A stretch of DNA of 64,000 bases. Source: Klebsiella spallanzanii (GTDB taxonomy: Bacteria > Pseudomonadota > Gammaproteobacteria > Enterobacterales > Enterobacteriaceae). The translations under genes and the position numbers were made by a program. Shown in pieces: positions 8,564 through 21,227 of this stretch (its first letter is position 1; each line of letters begins with the position of its first letter). Below the pieces are notes generated by a model. It was given only the letters and a program-made list of their open reading frames with translations, had not been told where the DNA came from and searched no databases. The stretch lies in NCBI RefSeq assembly GCF_902158555.1, contig NZ_CABGGS010000003.1, positions 62,001 through 126,000 on the forward strand, read 5' to 3'.

Positions 8564-10228
8564 ATGACAACATCTAATCCTGATATCCAACCGGCCGTAC
8601 AGCATACCGCCCAGGTCGCGATTGCCGGTGCTGGCCCCGTTGGTCTGATGATCGCCAACTACCTCGGCCAGATGGGCGTCAGCGTGCTGCTGATTGAGAA
8701 GCTGGATTCACTGATCGATTACCCCCGCGCCATTGGTATCGACGATGAGGCGCTGCGGGCGATGCAGGCGGTGGGACTGGTGGATAACGTGCTGCCACAC
8801 ACCACGCCGTGGCACGCCATGCGCTTTCTGACTCCGAAAGGGCGCTGCTTCGCCGATATTCAGCCGATGACCGACGAGTTTGGCTGGTCGCGACGCAACG
8901 CCTTTATTCAACCGCAGGTTGACGGAGTACTGTACGAAGGCCTGAGCCGCTTTCCCCACGTCCGTTGCCTGTTTTCCCGTGAAGTTGAAGCCTTTAGCCA
9001 GGATAGTGACGGTGTCACGTTAAACCTGCAAGGCAGCGACGGCGAACACGAAACCGTACGCGCTGACTGGCTGGTAGCCTGCGACGGCGGAGCGAGCCTG
9101 ATTCGCCGCACGCTGAATATCCCCTTCGAAGGGAAAACTGCGCCGAATCAGTGGATTGTTATCGATATCGCCAATGACCCGCTTGCCACTCCGCATGTCT
9201 ATCTGTGCTGCGACCCGGTGCGCCCGTACGTCTCCGCCGCGCTTCCGCACGGGGTACGCCGTTTTGAATTTATGGTGATGCCTGGTGAAACCGAGGCCCA
9301 GTTGAGCGAGCCGGACAATATGCGCAAGCTGCTGAGCAAGGTGTTGCCGGACCCGGATAACGTCGAGCTGATCCGCCAGCGCGTCTATACCCATAACGCG
9401 CGCGTCGCCGAACGCTTTCGCGTGGATCGCATACTGCTGGCGGGCGACGCCGCGCACATCATGCCGGTCTGGCAGGGGCAGGGTTACAACAGCGGCATGC
9501 GCGATGCCTTCAATCTGGCGTGGAAGCTGGCGCTGGTGGTGAACGGCCAGGCCGGAGAGTCGCTGCTCGATAGCTACCAGCAGGAGCGCCGGGACCACGC
9601 GAAAGCGATGATCGACCTGTCGGTCACCGCTGGTAACGTCCTGGCGCCGCCGAAACGCTGGCACGGCGCGGTACGCGACGGTATCTCGTGGTTACTCAAC
9701 TATCTGCCGCCGGTCAAACGCTACTTCCTCGAAATGCGCTTCAAGCCGATGCCGCAGTATCGCGACGGCGCGCTGCTGGCGGAAGATGAAGGTAAAAGCT
9801 CCCCGGTTGGCAAAATGTTTATCCAGCCAAAGGTCACGCTGGAAACGGGGCAGGTCACGCTGCTGGATGAGGTGATTGGTGCGAACTTTGCCATTATCGC
9901 CTGGGGCTGTAACCCGCTCTGGGGACTAAATGAAGAGCAGATTTCCCGCTGGCGTGCCGTCGGGGTGCGTTTTATCCAGGTGGTGCCGGAGGTACAGATT
10001 CATTGCGACCAGGACAACGTGCCCGGCGTCATCCGCCTCGGCGACACGCAAAACCGCCTGAAAAGCTGGTTTGCGTTGCACGATACTGCCATCGCCGTCG
10101 TGCGTCCGGACCGCTTCGTCGCCACCCTGGCGATCCCGCAAACCCTGGGCAATAAGCTTGATGCGCTGGCGAGCAAAATGCAGCTGGCACCCGCGCCATC
10201 CACAACAACGATGGAAAAGGTGGCCTGA
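8564..10228 (+). CDS. mhpA: 3-(3-hydroxyphenyl)propionate hydroxylase
   Basis: A 554-residue FAD monooxygenase, equal in length to E. coli MhpA and near-identical over long stretches. It has an N-terminal FAD motif [12 protein letters not shown], the DG motif [16 protein letters not shown] and the GD motif [11 protein letters not shown]. It hydroxylates 3-(3-hydroxyphenyl)propionate to the 2,3-dihydroxy compound using NADH. ATG at 8564 is preferred over a TTG six bases upstream because GTGAGG (8550-8555) sits 8 bases before it. It is the first gene of the operon, with the stop codon touching mhpB. Confidence 0.97.
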   Translation: MTTSNPDIQPAVQHTAQVAIAGAGPVGLMIANYLGQMGVSVLLIEKLDSLIDYPRAIGIDDEALRAMQAVGLVDNVLPHTTPWHAMRFLTPKGRCFADIQPMTDEFGWSRRNAFIQPQVDGVLYEGLSRFPHVRCLFSREVEAFSQDSDGVTLNLQGSDGEHETVRADWLVACDGGASLIRRTLNIPFEGKTAPNQWIVIDIANDPLATPHVYLCCDPVRPYVSAALPHGVRRFEFMVMPGETEAQLSEPDNMRKLLSKVLPDPDNVELIRQRVYTHNARVAERFRVDRILLAGDAAHIMPVWQGQGYNSGMRDAFNLAWKLALVVNGQAGESLLDSYQQERRDHAKAMIDLSVTAGNVLAPPKRWHGAVRDGISWLLNYLPPVKRYFLEMRFKPMPQYRDGALLAEDEGKSSPVGKMFIQPKVTLETGQVTLLDEVIGANFAIIAWGCNPLWGLNEEQISRWRAVGVRFIQVVPEVQIHCDQDNVPGVIRLGDTQNRLKSWFALHDTAIAVVRPDRFVATLAIPQTLGNKLDALASKMQLAPAPSTTTMEKVA

Positions 10229-10229
10229 T

Positions 10230-11174
10230 ATGAATGCTTATCTTCATTGTCTCTCGCATACCCCGCTGGTGGGCTACGTTGATCCGGAACAGGCGGTACT
10301 GGACGAGGTCAACGGTGTGATAGCCGACGCGCGAGCGCGAATTGCCGCCTTCGACCCCGAGCTGGTGGTGCTGTTTGCCCCGGACCACTACAACGGCTTT
10401 TTCTACGACGTCATGCCGCCGTTCTGTCTAGGCATTGGCGCGACCTCTATCGGCGATTTCACCAGCGCCAGCGGCGAACTGCCGGTACCGACAGCGCTGG
10501 CGGAAGCCTGCGCGCATGCGGTGATGAAGGACGGCATCGACCTCACGGTTTCTTACTGTATGCAGGTGGATCACGGCTTTGCCCAGCCGCTGGAGTTCCT
10601 GCTCGGTGGGCTGGATAAGCTGCCGGTTCTGCCGGTGTTTATCAACGGCGTGGCGACGCCGCTGCCGGGGTTTCAGCGCACCCGGATGCTGGGCGAAGCC
10701 ATCGGCCGCTTTCTTACCACCCTCAATAAACGCGTGCTGATCCTCGGCTCCGGCGGGCTTTCGCACCAGCCGCCGGTCCCGGAGCTGGCGAAAGCCGATG
10801 CCCATATGCGCGACCGGCTGCTGGGCAGCGGCAAACAACTGCCGCCTGATGAGCGCGAGCTGCGTCAGCAACGGGTAATCGGCGCGGCGAAGCAGTTTAT
10901 TAAGGATCAAAACTCGCTCTATCCGCTCAACCCCATCTGGGATAACCGCTTTATGAGCCTGCTGGAGCAGGGACGACTGGCTGAGCTGGACGCCGTGAGT
11001 AACGAAGAGCTGTCGGCGATGGCGGGTAAATCGACGCACGAGATTAAAACCTGGGTGGCCGCCTTTGCTGCGCTATCCGCCTTTGGCAACTGGCGCAGCG
11101 AAGGCCGCTACTACCGGCCAATCCCCGAGTGGATTGCTGGATTTGGCTCGCTGAGCGCCTCCACGCAGAACTGA
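10230..11174 (+). CDS. mhpB: 2,3-dihydroxyphenylpropionate 1,2-dioxygenase
   Basis: A 314-residue class III extradiol dioxygenase, the same length as E. coli Mhp[18 protein letters not shown] carries the N-terminal metal ligand; [20 protein letters not shown] and [14 protein letters not shown] are further family motifs. It cleaves the catechol ring meta to give 2-hydroxy-6-ketononadienedioate. The frame is open upstream inside mhpA, but ATG 10230 directly after the mhpA TGA matches the family start. Confidence 0.97.
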   Translation: MNAYLHCLSHTPLVGYVDPEQAVLDEVNGVIADARARIAAFDPELVVLFAPDHYNGFFYDVMPPFCLGIGATSIGDFTSASGELPVPTALAEACAHAVMKDGIDLTVSYCMQVDHGFAQPLEFLLGGLDKLPVLPVFINGVATPLPGFQRTRMLGEAIGRFLTTLNKRVLILGSGGLSHQPPVPELAKADAHMRDRLLGSGKQLPPDERELRQQRVIGAAKQFIKDQNSLYPLNPIWDNRFMSLLEQGRLAELDAVSNEELSAMAGKSTHEIKTWVAAFAALSAFGNWRSEGRYYRPIPEWIAGFGSLSASTQN

Positions 11175-11191
11175 ATTAACGGGAGAATATC

Positions 11192-12058
11192 ATGAGTTAC
11201 CAACCACAAACCGAAGCCGCTACCAGCCGTTTTCTCAACGTTGAAGAGGACGGAAAAACCTTACGCATTCACTTTAACGACTGCGGTCAGGGCGATGAAA
11301 CCGTGGTCCTGCTGCACGGCTCCGGCCCCGGCGCTACCGGCTGGGCTAACTTCAGCCGCAATATCGATCCGCTGGTCGAGGCGGGCTATCGGGTGATTCT
11401 GCTGGACTGCCCCGGCTGGGGAAAAAGCGACTCTATCATCAACGGTGGTTCCCGTTCCGACCTCAACGCCCTGGTGCTGAAAAGCGTTATTGACCAACTG
11501 GATATCAGCAAAGTGCATCTGCTGGGCAACTCCATGGGCGGCCACAGCGCAGTGGCCTTTACCCTGAGCTGGCCAGAACGCGTTGGCAAACTGGTGCTGA
11601 TGGGCGGCGGAACCGGCGGCATGAGCCTGTTTACGCCGATGCCGACGGAAGGCATCAAGCTACTTAACGGCCTGTACCGCGAACCGACCATCGAAAACCT
11701 GAAAAAGATGATGAACATCTTTGTCTTTGATACCCGCGATCTGACCGAAGCGCTGTTTGAAGCGCGTCTTAACAATATGCTGTCGCGGCGGGATCACCTG
11801 GAAAATTTCGTTAAAAGTCTGGAAGCCAATCCGAAGCAGTTCCCGGATTTTAGCCCGCGCCTCGGCGAAATTAGCGCCCAAACTCTGATCGTCTGGGGGC
11901 GCAACGACCGCTTCGTGCCGATGGACGCCGGGCTGCGTTTGCTGGCGGGCATTAACGGTTCCGAACTGCACATCTATCGCGACTGCGGCCACTGGGCACA
12001 GTGGGAACACGCGGAGAGCTTCAACCAGCTGGTGCTCGATTTTCTGGCGCGGACCTAA
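11192..12058 (+). CDS. mhpC: 2-hydroxy-6-ketonona-2,4-dienedioate hydrolase
   Basis: A 288-residue alpha/beta hydrolase starting [19 protein letters not shown], as in E. coli MhpC. The oxyanion region is [12 protein letters not shown], the nucleophile serine is in [10 protein letters not shown], the acid is in [11 protein letters not shown] and the histidine in CGHWAQWE. It splits the ring-cleavage product into 2-hydroxypentadienoate and succinate (or fumarate). GGGAG precedes the ATG. The mhpD start follows 10 bp after its stop. Confidence 0.97.
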   Translation: MSYQPQTEAATSRFLNVEEDGKTLRIHFNDCGQGDETVVLLHGSGPGATGWANFSRNIDPLVEAGYRVILLDCPGWGKSDSIINGGSRSDLNALVLKSVIDQLDISKVHLLGNSMGGHSAVAFTLSWPERVGKLVLMGGGTGGMSLFTPMPTEGIKLLNGLYREPTIENLKKMMNIFVFDTRDLTEALFEARLNNMLSRRDHLENFVKSLEANPKQFPDFSPRLGEISAQTLIVWGRNDRFVPMDAGLRLLAGINGSELHIYRDCGHWAQWEHAESFNQLVLDFLART

Positions 12059-12067
12059 GGAATCATC

Positions 12068-12874
12068 ATGACCACGTTATCTCTTGAACAACTGGCGCAG
12101 CGGCTGCGCGAGGCTGAAGCCCACGGGCAGGCCATTGAACCGCTGCGCGATATTCTCGGCGTCGACAACGCCGAAGCCGCCTACGCCATTCAGCGCATCA
12201 ACGTCCAGCACCACGTCGCCATGGGTCGCCGGGTGGTAGGGCGTAAGGTGGGGCTGACCCATCCTAAAGTGCAGCAGCAGCTGGGCGTTGACCAACCGGA
12301 CTTTGGCACTCTGTTTGCCGACATGTGCTTCGGCGATAACGCCAATGTGCCGTTTTCCCGCATCCTGCAGCCGAAAGTGGAGGCCGAAATCGCTCTCGTA
12401 CTTAAACACGATCTGCCGCATGCCGACACCACCTTTGATGAGCTGTACGCCGCCATCGACTGGGTGGTGCCCGCCCTGGAAGTGGTCGGTAGCCGCATTC
12501 GCGACTGGTCGATTGGTTTCGTCGATACGGTAGCCGACAACGCTTCCTGCGGCGTCTACGTTGTCGGCAGCCCGGCGCGCCGACCGGAGGGGCTGGATCT
12601 GAAAAACTGCACCATGCGCATGACCCGCAATCAGGAGGAAGTTTCCAGCGGACGCGGTAGCGAGTGCCTGGGCCATCCGCTGAACGCGGCGGTGTGGCTG
12701 GCGCGTAAAATGGCCAGCCTTGGCGAGCCGCTGCGGACGGGCGATATCGTGTTGACGGGGGCGTTAGGCCCAATGGTGGCGATTAACGCCGGAGACCGTT
12801 TTGAAGCCCATATTGAGGGGTTAGGTTCAGTGGCGGCCAGTTTTGTCGCCGGAGAGGAAGGTCGTCATGAGTAA
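12068..12874 (+). CDS. mhpD: 2-keto-4-pentenoate hydratase
   Basis: A 268-residue hydratase of the fumarylacetoacetase-like fold, one residue shorter than the E. coli protein. Landmarks are [17 protein letters not shown], the acidic metal-binding segment [10 protein letters not shown] and the substrate region [12 protein letters not shown]. It adds water to 2-hydroxypenta-2,4-dienoate to form 4-hydroxy-2-ketovalerate. Its end overlaps mhpF by 8 bp, indicating coupled translation. Confidence 0.96.
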   Translation: MTTLSLEQLAQRLREAEAHGQAIEPLRDILGVDNAEAAYAIQRINVQHHVAMGRRVVGRKVGLTHPKVQQQLGVDQPDFGTLFADMCFGDNANVPFSRILQPKVEAEIALVLKHDLPHADTTFDELYAAIDWVVPALEVVGSRIRDWSIGFVDTVADNASCGVYVVGSPARRPEGLDLKNCTMRMTRNQEEVSSGRGSECLGHPLNAAVWLARKMASLGEPLRTGDIVLTGALGPMVAINAGDRFEAHIEGLGSVAASFVAGEEGRHE

Positions 12875-13817
12875 ACGTAAAGTCGCGATTATCGGCTCAG
12901 GCAATATCGGTACCGATTTGATGATTAAAATTCTGCGCCACGGGCAGCATCTGGAGATGGCGGTGATGGTCGGTATCGACCCGGAATCCGACGGTCTGGC
13001 CCGCGCCCGGCGCATGGGCGTCGCCACCACCCACGAAGGTGTCGGCGGTCTGATGCAGATGGCGGAATTTGCCGACATCGATTTTGTTTTCGACGCCACC
13101 AGCGCCGGGGCGCACGTGAAAAACGACGCCGCGCTGCGCGAAGCCAAGCCGGGAATTCGCGTTATCGACCTGACCCCGGCGGCTATCGGTCCGTACTGCG
13201 TACCGGTGGTCAACCTTGATGCCAATCTGCAACAGGGCAACGTCAATATGGTGACCTGCGGCGGCCAGGCGACCATCCCGATGGTGGCGGCGGTTTCAAG
13301 GGTAGCGAAAGTGCACTACGCGGAAATCATTGCCTCGATTGCCAGCAAATCCGCCGGTCCGGGGACGCGGGCCAATATTGATGAATTTACCGAAACCACC
13401 TCGCAGGCCATTGAAAAAGTCGGCGGCGCGGCTAAGGGCAAAGCGATTATTGTGCTCAACCCGGCGGAGCCGCCGCTGATAATGCGCGACACCGTTTATG
13501 TGCTAAGTGAAGACGCATCGCAGCAGGACATTGCCGCCTCAATCGAGAAAATGGCGGCGGCGGTGCAGGCCTATGTGCCGGGTTACCGCCTGAAACAGCA
13601 GGTGCAGTTTGAAGTGATCCCGGAAGATAAGCCGGTGAACTTGCCGGGCGTTGGCCGATTCTCCGGCCTGAAAACAGCGGTTTATCTCGAAGTCGAAGGG
13701 GCAGCGCACTACCTGCCAGCCTACGCGGGTAACCTCGATATTATGACCTCGGCGGCGCTGGCAACGGCGGAGAAAATGGCCCAGGCAATGAACGACACGG
13801 CGGGAGAAACGGCATGA
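12867..13817 (+). CDS. mhpF: Acetaldehyde dehydrogenase (acylating)
   Basis: A 316-residue NAD-dependent enzyme that turns acetaldehyde and CoA into acetyl-CoA, working in complex with the MhpE aldolase. The Rossmann motif is [16 protein letters not shown] and the catalytic cysteine is residue 131 in [11 protein letters not shown] 12867 gives exactly the E. coli MhpF length; a further upstream in-frame start inside mhpD is less likely. Its stop overlaps the mhpE ATG by 4 bp. Confidence 0.97.
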   Translation: MSKRKVAIIGSGNIGTDLMIKILRHGQHLEMAVMVGIDPESDGLARARRMGVATTHEGVGGLMQMAEFADIDFVFDATSAGAHVKNDAALREAKPGIRVIDLTPAAIGPYCVPVVNLDANLQQGNVNMVTCGGQATIPMVAAVSRVAKVHYAEIIASIASKSAGPGTRANIDEFTETTSQAIEKVGGAAKGKAIIVLNPAEPPLIMRDTVYVLSEDASQQDIAASIEKMAAAVQAYVPGYRLKQQVQFEVIPEDKPVNLPGVGRFSGLKTAVYLEVEGAAHYLPAYAGNLDIMTSAALATAEKMAQAMNDTAGETA

Positions 13818-14830
13818 ACGGCAAAAAACTCTATATATCCGACGTCACCCTGCGCGACGGGATGCATGCGATTCGCCATCAATACTCGCTCGAAAATGTG
13901 CGCCAGATTGCCCGGGCGCTGGATAGTGCAGGGGTGGATTCGATTGAAGTGGCGCACGGCGATGGCCTGCAAGGTTCCAGCTTTAACTACGGCTTTGGCG
14001 CGCACAGCGACCTGGAGTGGATTGAAGCGGCTGCGGAGTCGGTCAGCCAGGCGAAAATTGCCACTTTACTGCTACCCGGTATCGGCACCCTGCACGACCT
14101 GAAAAACGCCTATCAGGCCGGGGCGCGGGTGGTGCGCGTCGCCACTCACTGTACCGAAGCGGACGTCTCGGCGCAGCATATCGCCTTCGCCCGCGAGCTG
14201 GGGATGGACACCGTTGGCTTCCTGATGATGAGCCATATGACCACCCCGGAACAGCTGGCGCAGCAGGCGCTGAAAATGGAATCCTACGGCGCGACCTGTA
14301 TCTACGTGGTCGATTCCGGCGGCGCGATGAATATGAACGATATTCGTGATCGTTTCCGCGCCCTGAAGGCGGTGCTGAAGCCGGAAACCACCACCGGTAT
14401 GCACGCGCATCATAACCTGAGCCTCGGCGTTGCCAACTCCATCGCTGCAGTGGAAGAGGGTTGCGACCGTATCGACGCCAGCCTCGCGGGGATGGGGGCC
14501 GGAGCAGGCAACGCGCCGCTGGAGGTCTTTATCGCCGCTGCCGACAAACTCGGCTGGAACCACGGTACCGATCTCTACGCCTTAATGAACGCCGCCGATG
14601 AGCTGGTGCGCCCGCTACAGGACCGTCCGGTGCGCGTTGACCGCGAAACGCTGGCGCTGGGCTATGCCGGGGTGTACTCGAGCTTCCTGCGCCATAGCGA
14701 AGTGGCGGCGGCGCGCTATGGCCTGAGTGCGGTGGATATTCTCGTCGAACTCGGCAAGCGGCGGATGGTGGGCGGTCAGGAAGATATGATCGTCGACGTC
14801 GCGCTGGACCTGCTTAATCGTAACAAATAG
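13814..14830 (+). CDS. mhpE: 4-hydroxy-2-oxovalerate aldolase
   Basis: A 338-residue TIM-barrel aldolase of the HMGL/DRE family. The metal and substrate motif is [16 protein letters not shown] near the N-terminus, with [16 protein letters not shown] carrying further metal-ligand histidines. It cleaves 4-hydroxy-2-ketovalerate to pyruvate and acetaldehyde, which is channelled to MhpF. Start ATGA overlaps the mhpF stop. Confidence 0.97.
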   Translation: MNGKKLYISDVTLRDGMHAIRHQYSLENVRQIARALDSAGVDSIEVAHGDGLQGSSFNYGFGAHSDLEWIEAAAESVSQAKIATLLLPGIGTLHDLKNAYQAGARVVRVATHCTEADVSAQHIAFARELGMDTVGFLMMSHMTTPEQLAQQALKMESYGATCIYVVDSGGAMNMNDIRDRFRALKAVLKPETTTGMHAHHNLSLGVANSIAAVEEGCDRIDASLAGMGAGAGNAPLEVFIAAADKLGWNHGTDLYALMNAADELVRPLQDRPVRVDRETLALGYAGVYSSFLRHSEVAAARYGLSAVDILVELGKRRMVGGQEDMIVDVALDLLNRNK

Positions 14831-14904
14831 AAGAAACGCGCGGCTGGCAACGTATCAGCCGCCATTCACCTGCTCCGATTATCCGGATATCGCAAAGGTA
14901 CCCT

Positions 14905-16101
14905 ATGACCAAAACCACGACTGCAAGCAATTCACGCCTGATGTTAACCGTCGGGCTCTGTTTTATGGTGGCCCTGATGGAAGGGCTGGATCTGCAGGCG
15001 GCGGGCATTGCCGCCGTCGGCATGGCGCAGGCCTTCGCGCTGGATAAAATGCAGATGGGCTGGATTTTCAGCGCCGGGATCCTCGGCCTGCTGCCCGGCG
15101 CGCTGGTGGGCGGCATTCTGGCGGATCGTTATGGCCGCAAGCGTATTCTGCTGGGCTCGGTTCTGCTCTTTGGCCTGTTTTCCATCGCTACCGCGCTGGC
15201 GTGGGATTTCGCGACGCTGCTGCTGGCACGGCTGTTGACCGGCGTTGGGTTGGGCGCAGCGTTACCCAATCTGATTGCCTTAACCTCGGAAGCCGCCGGA
15301 CCACGCTTTCGCGGCAGGGCGGTGAGCTTGATGTATTGCGGTGTGCCGATTGGCGCTGCGCTGGCGGCGGCGCTGGGTTTTTTCGGTCTCGCTTCGGCCT
15401 GGCAAACGGTATTCTGGGTTGGCGGTGTCGTTCCGCTGCTGCTGGTGCCATTACTGATGCGCTGGCTGCCGGAATCGCCGGTCTTTCGGCGCAGCGTGGA
15501 AGGCGCACCGTTGCGCACGCTGCTCGCGCCGGGTAACGCTACCGCCACGTTGCTGCTGTGGATGTGTTATTTCTTCACGCTACTGGTGGTGTATATGCTG
15601 ATTAACTGGCTGCCGATGCTGTTAGTCGGTCAGGGATTTAGCTCCAGCGAGGCGGCGGGCGTGATGTTTGTTCTGCAGTTTGGTGCTGCCTGCGGCACGC
15701 TGCTGCTGGGGGCGCTGATGGATAAGCTCAGCCCGCTGTGGATGTCGCTGCTGATCTACACCGGCATGCTGGCGTCGCTGCTGGCGCTGGGCACCGCATC
15801 GTCTCTTGGCGCGATGCTGTTTTCAGGATTCGTCGCCGGGCTGTTCGCTACCGGCGGGCAGAGCGTGCTGTATGCCCTGGCGCCGCTGTTTTATCGCACC
15901 GAAATCCGTGCGACCGGCGTAGGGACTGCGGTGGCGATAGGGCGTTTAGGGGCAATGAGCGGCCCGCTGCTGGCGGGAAAAATGCTCGCGCTGGGCACTG
16001 GCACCCTCGGCGTGATGGCGGCTTCGGCTCCCGGTATTCTGCTGGCAGGTGCGGCGGTGTTCTGGCTGATGAGCCGACAAAAACGCGCGGCGCTGGCCTG
16101 A
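14905..16101 (+). CDS. mhpT: 3-(3-hydroxyphenyl)propionate transporter (MFS, AAHS family)
   Basis: A 398-residue, 12-TM inner-membrane symporter. It closely matches E. coli MhpT from MLTVGLCF through the MFS loop GGILADRYGRKR and SLMYCGVPIGAALAA to GTAVAIGRLGAMSGPLLAGK. It imports the mhp substrates by proton symport. It is last in the operon, 74 bp after mhpE, and followed by a hairpin. The final ~10 residues differ from E. coli. Confidence 0.95.
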   Translation: MTKTTTASNSRLMLTVGLCFMVALMEGLDLQAAGIAAVGMAQAFALDKMQMGWIFSAGILGLLPGALVGGILADRYGRKRILLGSVLLFGLFSIATALAWDFATLLLARLLTGVGLGAALPNLIALTSEAAGPRFRGRAVSLMYCGVPIGAALAAALGFFGLASAWQTVFWVGGVVPLLLVPLLMRWLPESPVFRRSVEGAPLRTLLAPGNATATLLLWMCYFFTLLVVYMLINWLPMLLVGQGFSSSEAAGVMFVLQFGAACGTLLLGALMDKLSPLWMSLLIYTGMLASLLALGTASSLGAMLFSGFVAGLFATGGQSVLYALAPLFYRTEIRATGVGTAVAIGRLGAMSGPLLAGKMLALGTGTLGVMAASAPGILLAGAAVFWLMSRQKRAALA

Positions 16102-16107
16102 GGAATT

Positions 16108-16146
16108 CCCAGGGAGGGAAATCATACCTGACCTGGGATCTTTTTA
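16108..16146 (+). terminator. Likely terminator after mhpT
   Basis: The inverted repeat CCCAGG (16108-16113) and CCTGGG (16132-16137) is followed by ATCTTTTTA, 7 bp after the mhpT stop. The stem is short and the loop is 18 nt, so strength is uncertain. Confidence 0.55.
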
Positions 16147-16202
16147 TTCATGGTGTCATTTAATGTGTTAGGACATCCAACACCGTGAAATTGAGTATGG
16201 CA

Positions 16203-17114
16203 TCAAACGGGCTGAAATAATGGTTTAACAGAGTCGATTAACGTCTTCTGAATAAACGCTATTGCGTTGTTGGCAAATGTGTTAATCGTTTCCAGCGAGT
16301 CGGGCTTAGGGTAACGGTGCGTTAACTGATAGCAGATAAACGGTGGCGGCGGATTCTTGAGGGAATACCAGGCAAGGTTCTGGTTGTTCTGCAATAAACG
16401 AATACAGCTCATTGGTACAATACTCCAGTACCCGGGCTTATCGAGATAGTGCTGAAGCATCGACCCGGTGTTAACTCGCAACAATGGTCTCTGATTGGCC
16501 CAAAACCGATGGTGCCACATTTCAAAATCACTCCCCCACCTGATGAATATTTCTTTTGCCGGGGATAGCTCCTCTGCCGTCATTTCATCATGATAGTTGC
16601 TATCTGTATGGCAAAGTAAAAACATCTCCTCACTATACATGGGCGTTGCGACGACATCCGGAAAGCGTTTGATGCCAAATGCATAGCCGATATCAATGGT
16701 TCTACTTTCAAGTAAGCTATACAACTCACTGGAGTGATGGGTTCTGATATCTAACCGGATATCGGGATTTTTTTCGATATATTGTTGGTACAAAGGAACA
16801 AATGTGTAGTTGTTAATAATGTCAGCCCCGCCGATCGTGAGCGCAGTGTAACTCCTGCTGCTCTTCAGGAGTTGCGTGTCTCGCCAAAGTGAAAGCCAAC
16901 GATGAGCAACGGGTAGGAATGATTCGCCAAAGGCGGTCAGATAAAGGTTTTTTATCCCTCTTTGGCGGTGGAATAAACGCCCCCCGAGCTCCGTTTCGAG
17001 TAGCTGCAGCCGGTGACTGATGGTGCTTTGGCCGAGGTACAACTTCTGCGCGGCGAGTGAAATACTGCGGCATTCTGCCACCGTAAGGAAGGTTTCAACC
17101 AGCTCAAGTTTCAT
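16203..17114 (-). CDS. LysR-family transcriptional regulator
   Basis: A 303-residue LysR protein with an N-terminal helix-turn-helix (VETFLTVAECRSISLAAQKLYLGQ region, then STISHRLQLLETELGGRLF) and a LysR substrate domain. It is divergent from the porin gene across 157 AT-rich bases that hold a palindrome. It probably controls the porin/glucosidase/PTS genes that follow. The gene is more AT-rich than the mhp operon next door, consistent with an acquired island beginning here. Effector unknown. Confidence 0.88.
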   Translation of the reverse strand: MKLELVETFLTVAECRSISLAAQKLYLGQSTISHRLQLLETELGGRLFHRQRGIKNLYLTAFGESFLPVAHRWLSLWRDTQLLKSSRSYTALTIGGADIINNYTFVPLYQQYIEKNPDIRLDIRTHHSSELYSLLESRTIDIGYAFGIKRFPDVVATPMYSEEMFLLCHTDSNYHDEMTAEELSPAKEIFIRWGSDFEMWHHRFWANQRPLLRVNTGSMLQHYLDKPGYWSIVPMSCIRLLQNNQNLAWYSLKNPPPPFICYQLTHRYPKPDSLETINTFANNAIAFIQKTLIDSVKPLFQPV

Positions 17115-17127
17115 TTGGTATTCTTAA

Positions 17128-17146
17128 ATATCAATAATTTTGATAT
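17128..17146. promoter_or_regulatory. Palindromic operator candidate between LysR and porin
   Basis: A perfect inverted repeat, ATATCAA (17128-17134), 5-bp spacer, TTGATAT (17140-17146), lies just upstream of the LysR start in the divergent promoter region. Position and symmetry suit a LysR binding site. Inference only. Confidence 0.45.
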
Positions 17147-17271
17147 ATTATATCTATAAATATCATTTTATACAATATTGTTGATTAAATAGAATGCAAA
17201 TGCAGGCTAATACTTACAGTTAAAAGTATGTAGATAAAAAGAAAATATTTTTTATAACAAGGAATGCTTCA

Positions 17272-18342
17272 ATGAATAAAGCATCATATCTTGCTGTCCC
17301 TCTGCTTTTGGTTTTCTCTGTCGCAGATGCTGCGGTTATTTATAACAAAGATGGAAATAAACTGGATCTCTATGGAAAAATATCACCACGCTGGTACTCC
17401 AGCGATAATGAAGATCAGAATGGTGATAAGACCTATGTCCGAATCGGAGTAAAAGCCGAAACCACGATATCTGATGAACTTGTCGGGTATTCGCGGTGGG
17501 AACGAGAATTAAAAGGTAATAACCCTGAGGGCAGTAATCAAGGCGATAAAACTCGATATGCTTTTGCCGGATTAAGGAGTCAACGTTTTGGTTCATTGGA
17601 CTATGGGCGAAATCTGGGGGTACTGTATGATATTGGCGCCTGGACCGATATGTTACCTGAGTTTGGTTCTGATACCTGGACTCAGAATGATGTATTTATG
17701 GCAAAAAGAACGACAGGGCTATTAACATGGCGAAATACCGATTTCTTTAATTATGTCGATGGGCTGAACCTAACGCTGCAATACCAGGGGAAAAATGAAG
17801 CCAATCGTGATGAAATTAGAAAACAAAACGGCGATGGTGTTGGGGCGGCACTAACTTATAGCTATGGTGATATTTCTACCGGTTTTACCTATGCGACATC
17901 CGCGCGGACGACGGCGCAAAAAGAGAGCAGCGAACCGCTTAATGCTAAAGGCGATAGGGCTGAAGCATGGGGAACTGGGATTAAATATGATAACGGTCAT
18001 GTTTATGCTGCTATGGTTTACTCTCAAACATACAATATGACGACTTTCGGCAAGTATATTTCAAACGAAACACAAAATATGGAAGCTGTGCTTCAGTATC
18101 AGTTTGATAATGGATTCAGACCTTCCATTGCATATTTAAGATCTAAGGCTAATGATATCAGCGGGTACGGTAGTGAAAATATAAATGAATACGTTAGTTT
18201 AGGCGCTTTCTATTATTTTACAAAAAATGTTTCTGCCATCGTTGATTACAGGCTCAACCTGCTTGATGAAAATGATTTTACGCGTAAAACAGGAGTTAAC
18301 ACTGCCGATATTTTGGCTTTGGGATTTACATACGCTTTCTAG
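17272..18342 (+). CDS. OmpC/PhoE-family general porin
   Basis: A 356-residue outer-membrane beta-barrel precursor. The signal peptide of about 20 residues ends SVADA; the mature start AVIYNKDGNKLDLYGK is the classic enterobacterial trimeric-porin opening, and the protein ends in phenylalanine. The constriction-loop region contains a DMLPEFGSDTW stretch like the PEFGGD motif of OmpF/OmpC. AAGGA lies upstream of the ATG. Its place before a PTS glucosidase operon suggests it lets beta-glucosides across the outer membrane. It is shorter and more AT-rich than housekeeping OmpC. Confidence 0.92.
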   Translation: MNKASYLAVPLLLVFSVADAAVIYNKDGNKLDLYGKISPRWYSSDNEDQNGDKTYVRIGVKAETTISDELVGYSRWERELKGNNPEGSNQGDKTRYAFAGLRSQRFGSLDYGRNLGVLYDIGAWTDMLPEFGSDTWTQNDVFMAKRTTGLLTWRNTDFFNYVDGLNLTLQYQGKNEANRDEIRKQNGDGVGAALTYSYGDISTGFTYATSARTTAQKESSEPLNAKGDRAEAWGTGIKYDNGHVYAAMVYSQTYNMTTFGKYISNETQNMEAVLQYQFDNGFRPSIAYLRSKANDISGYGSENINEYVSLGAFYYFTKNVSAIVDYRLNLLDENDFTRKTGVNTADILALGFTYAF

Positions 18343-18374
18343 TTGCTTGTAGGTTGCTGTGATTTTTTAACTAA

Positions 18375-19826
<1,452 letters not shown>

Positions 19827-19837
19827 GGATTTAACCG

Positions 19838-21211
19838 ATGAACCCTACATTAACTGCCCATGAGATATTAACACTGGCCGGCGGAAGAGTTAATATAACA
19901 TCCGTTACCCATTGCATGACCAGGCTTCGTTTTGTTATAAATGATAAAAGTCTCGTTGATCTGGAAGGTATAAGAAAAGTTTCAGGTGTCTTGGGCGCAG
20001 TGGATGCGACGGGGCAATTACAGATTATTCTGGGGAAAAACCTTATCCCGGTTTATACTGAAGTGGAGAAATCATTTTATAGTGATGATTCTGCGAAGAA
20101 ACAAGAAAAAACACATAATGAGAAAACAAAAGATAATCGATTATTTTCTGCGGTTAATAATCTGATTGGTTTTGTCGCAAGTTCAGTGACTCCGGCAGTA
20201 CCCGGGTTTATTGCTGGTGGGATGACGCTGGTTCTTCTTTTAATTGTGACATTGATTTTTCCACAATTTAAAGATTCGTCGAGCTATACACTGTTGGTAT
20301 TTATTTCACAGAGTGCTTTTTATTTTATGCCAGTCTATATTGCTTATGGCGCGGCAATGAAGTTAGGCAGTACGCCTATTTATTCGATGATTGCCTCGGC
20401 ATCATTAATTCATCCTGGTTTTATTAAGGTTGTGGCGCTGGGGAGTCCAGTTACACTTTGGGGAGTGCCAGTATTACTTGATAGCTATGCGAGTTCTTTT
20501 TTGCCAGCGCTGATGATTGCATTCACTGCCGCTAAACTTGAATTTGTATTAAATAAAATAGTCCCTGGGATTTTTAAAGCAGTGTTTGTCGGGATGTCGA
20601 CAGTCATCATTGCGGGAGGGTTGGGGTTTATTATCTTGGGGCCTATTGGTACCTATATAGGTAAATATATCATTGAGTTTTTGATGTTTTTACAAGGTAC
20701 GCTTGGTGGGTTGTCAATAGCTCTTCTGGCAGGTTTTATGCCATTTATTATTATGGCTGGGATTCATCACTTATTTAGCCCGATTATTATTCAAAGTCTT
20801 GCGTCGACAGGAAGCGACAGCCTCTTTAAACCCGCATTGATTGTACATAATATGGCTGAAGGTGGGGCCTGTCTTGGCGTTGCGGTACGCACTAAAAATA
20901 AGACCTTACGCTCGCAGGCATTCAGTTCCGGAGTCGGCTGCATTTTAGCTGGTGTTACCGAACCCGCAATTTACGGTATAAATTTACGTCTTAAACGACC
21001 GCTCTATGGAGTCATGGCCGGTGGTTTTTGCGGAGGGTTAGTTGCTGGTCTATTGGGTGCTAAAGCATTTGTTATGGGATACTCGAATTTATTATCAATA
21101 CCTATTTTTCAACAGACTATTTTTGCCATTGTTTCTGGTATATGCACGGCAATAATCGTTTCGTTTGTAGTGACATATATTGTTGGTTTTGATGATGTAG
21201 TCGAAGTTTAA
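19838..21211 (+). CDS. PTS beta-glucoside EIIBC component, no IIA domain
   Basis: A 457-residue inner-membrane phosphotransferase transporter. The N-terminal IIB domain has phospho-cysteine Cys26 in THCMTRLRFVI. A linker (about 75-105) leads into a multi-TM IIC domain with GFIAGGM and MAGIHHLFSPI. Typical BglF proteins continue into a IIA domain (~620 residues); here the protein stops after IIC, so the phosphate must come from a separate IIA such as Crr. It lies 11 bp after the glucosidase. It imports and phosphorylates beta-glucosides. Confidence 0.92.
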   Translation: MNPTLTAHEILTLAGGRVNITSVTHCMTRLRFVINDKSLVDLEGIRKVSGVLGAVDATGQLQIILGKNLIPVYTEVEKSFYSDDSAKKQEKTHNEKTKDNRLFSAVNNLIGFVASSVTPAVPGFIAGGMTLVLLLIVTLIFPQFKDSSSYTLLVFISQSAFYFMPVYIAYGAAMKLGSTPIYSMIASASLIHPGFIKVVALGSPVTLWGVPVLLDSYASSFLPALMIAFTAAKLEFVLNKIVPGIFKAVFVGMSTVIIAGGLGFIILGPIGTYIGKYIIEFLMFLQGTLGGLSIALLAGFMPFIIMAGIHHLFSPIIIQSLASTGSDSLFKPALIVHNMAEGGACLGVAVRTKNKTLRSQAFSSGVGCILAGVTEPAIYGINLRLKRPLYGVMAGGFCGGLVAGLLGAKAFVMGYSNLLSIPIFQQTIFAIVSGICTAIIVSFVVTYIVGFDDVVEV

Positions 21212-21227
21212 TTGATAATTTCACCAG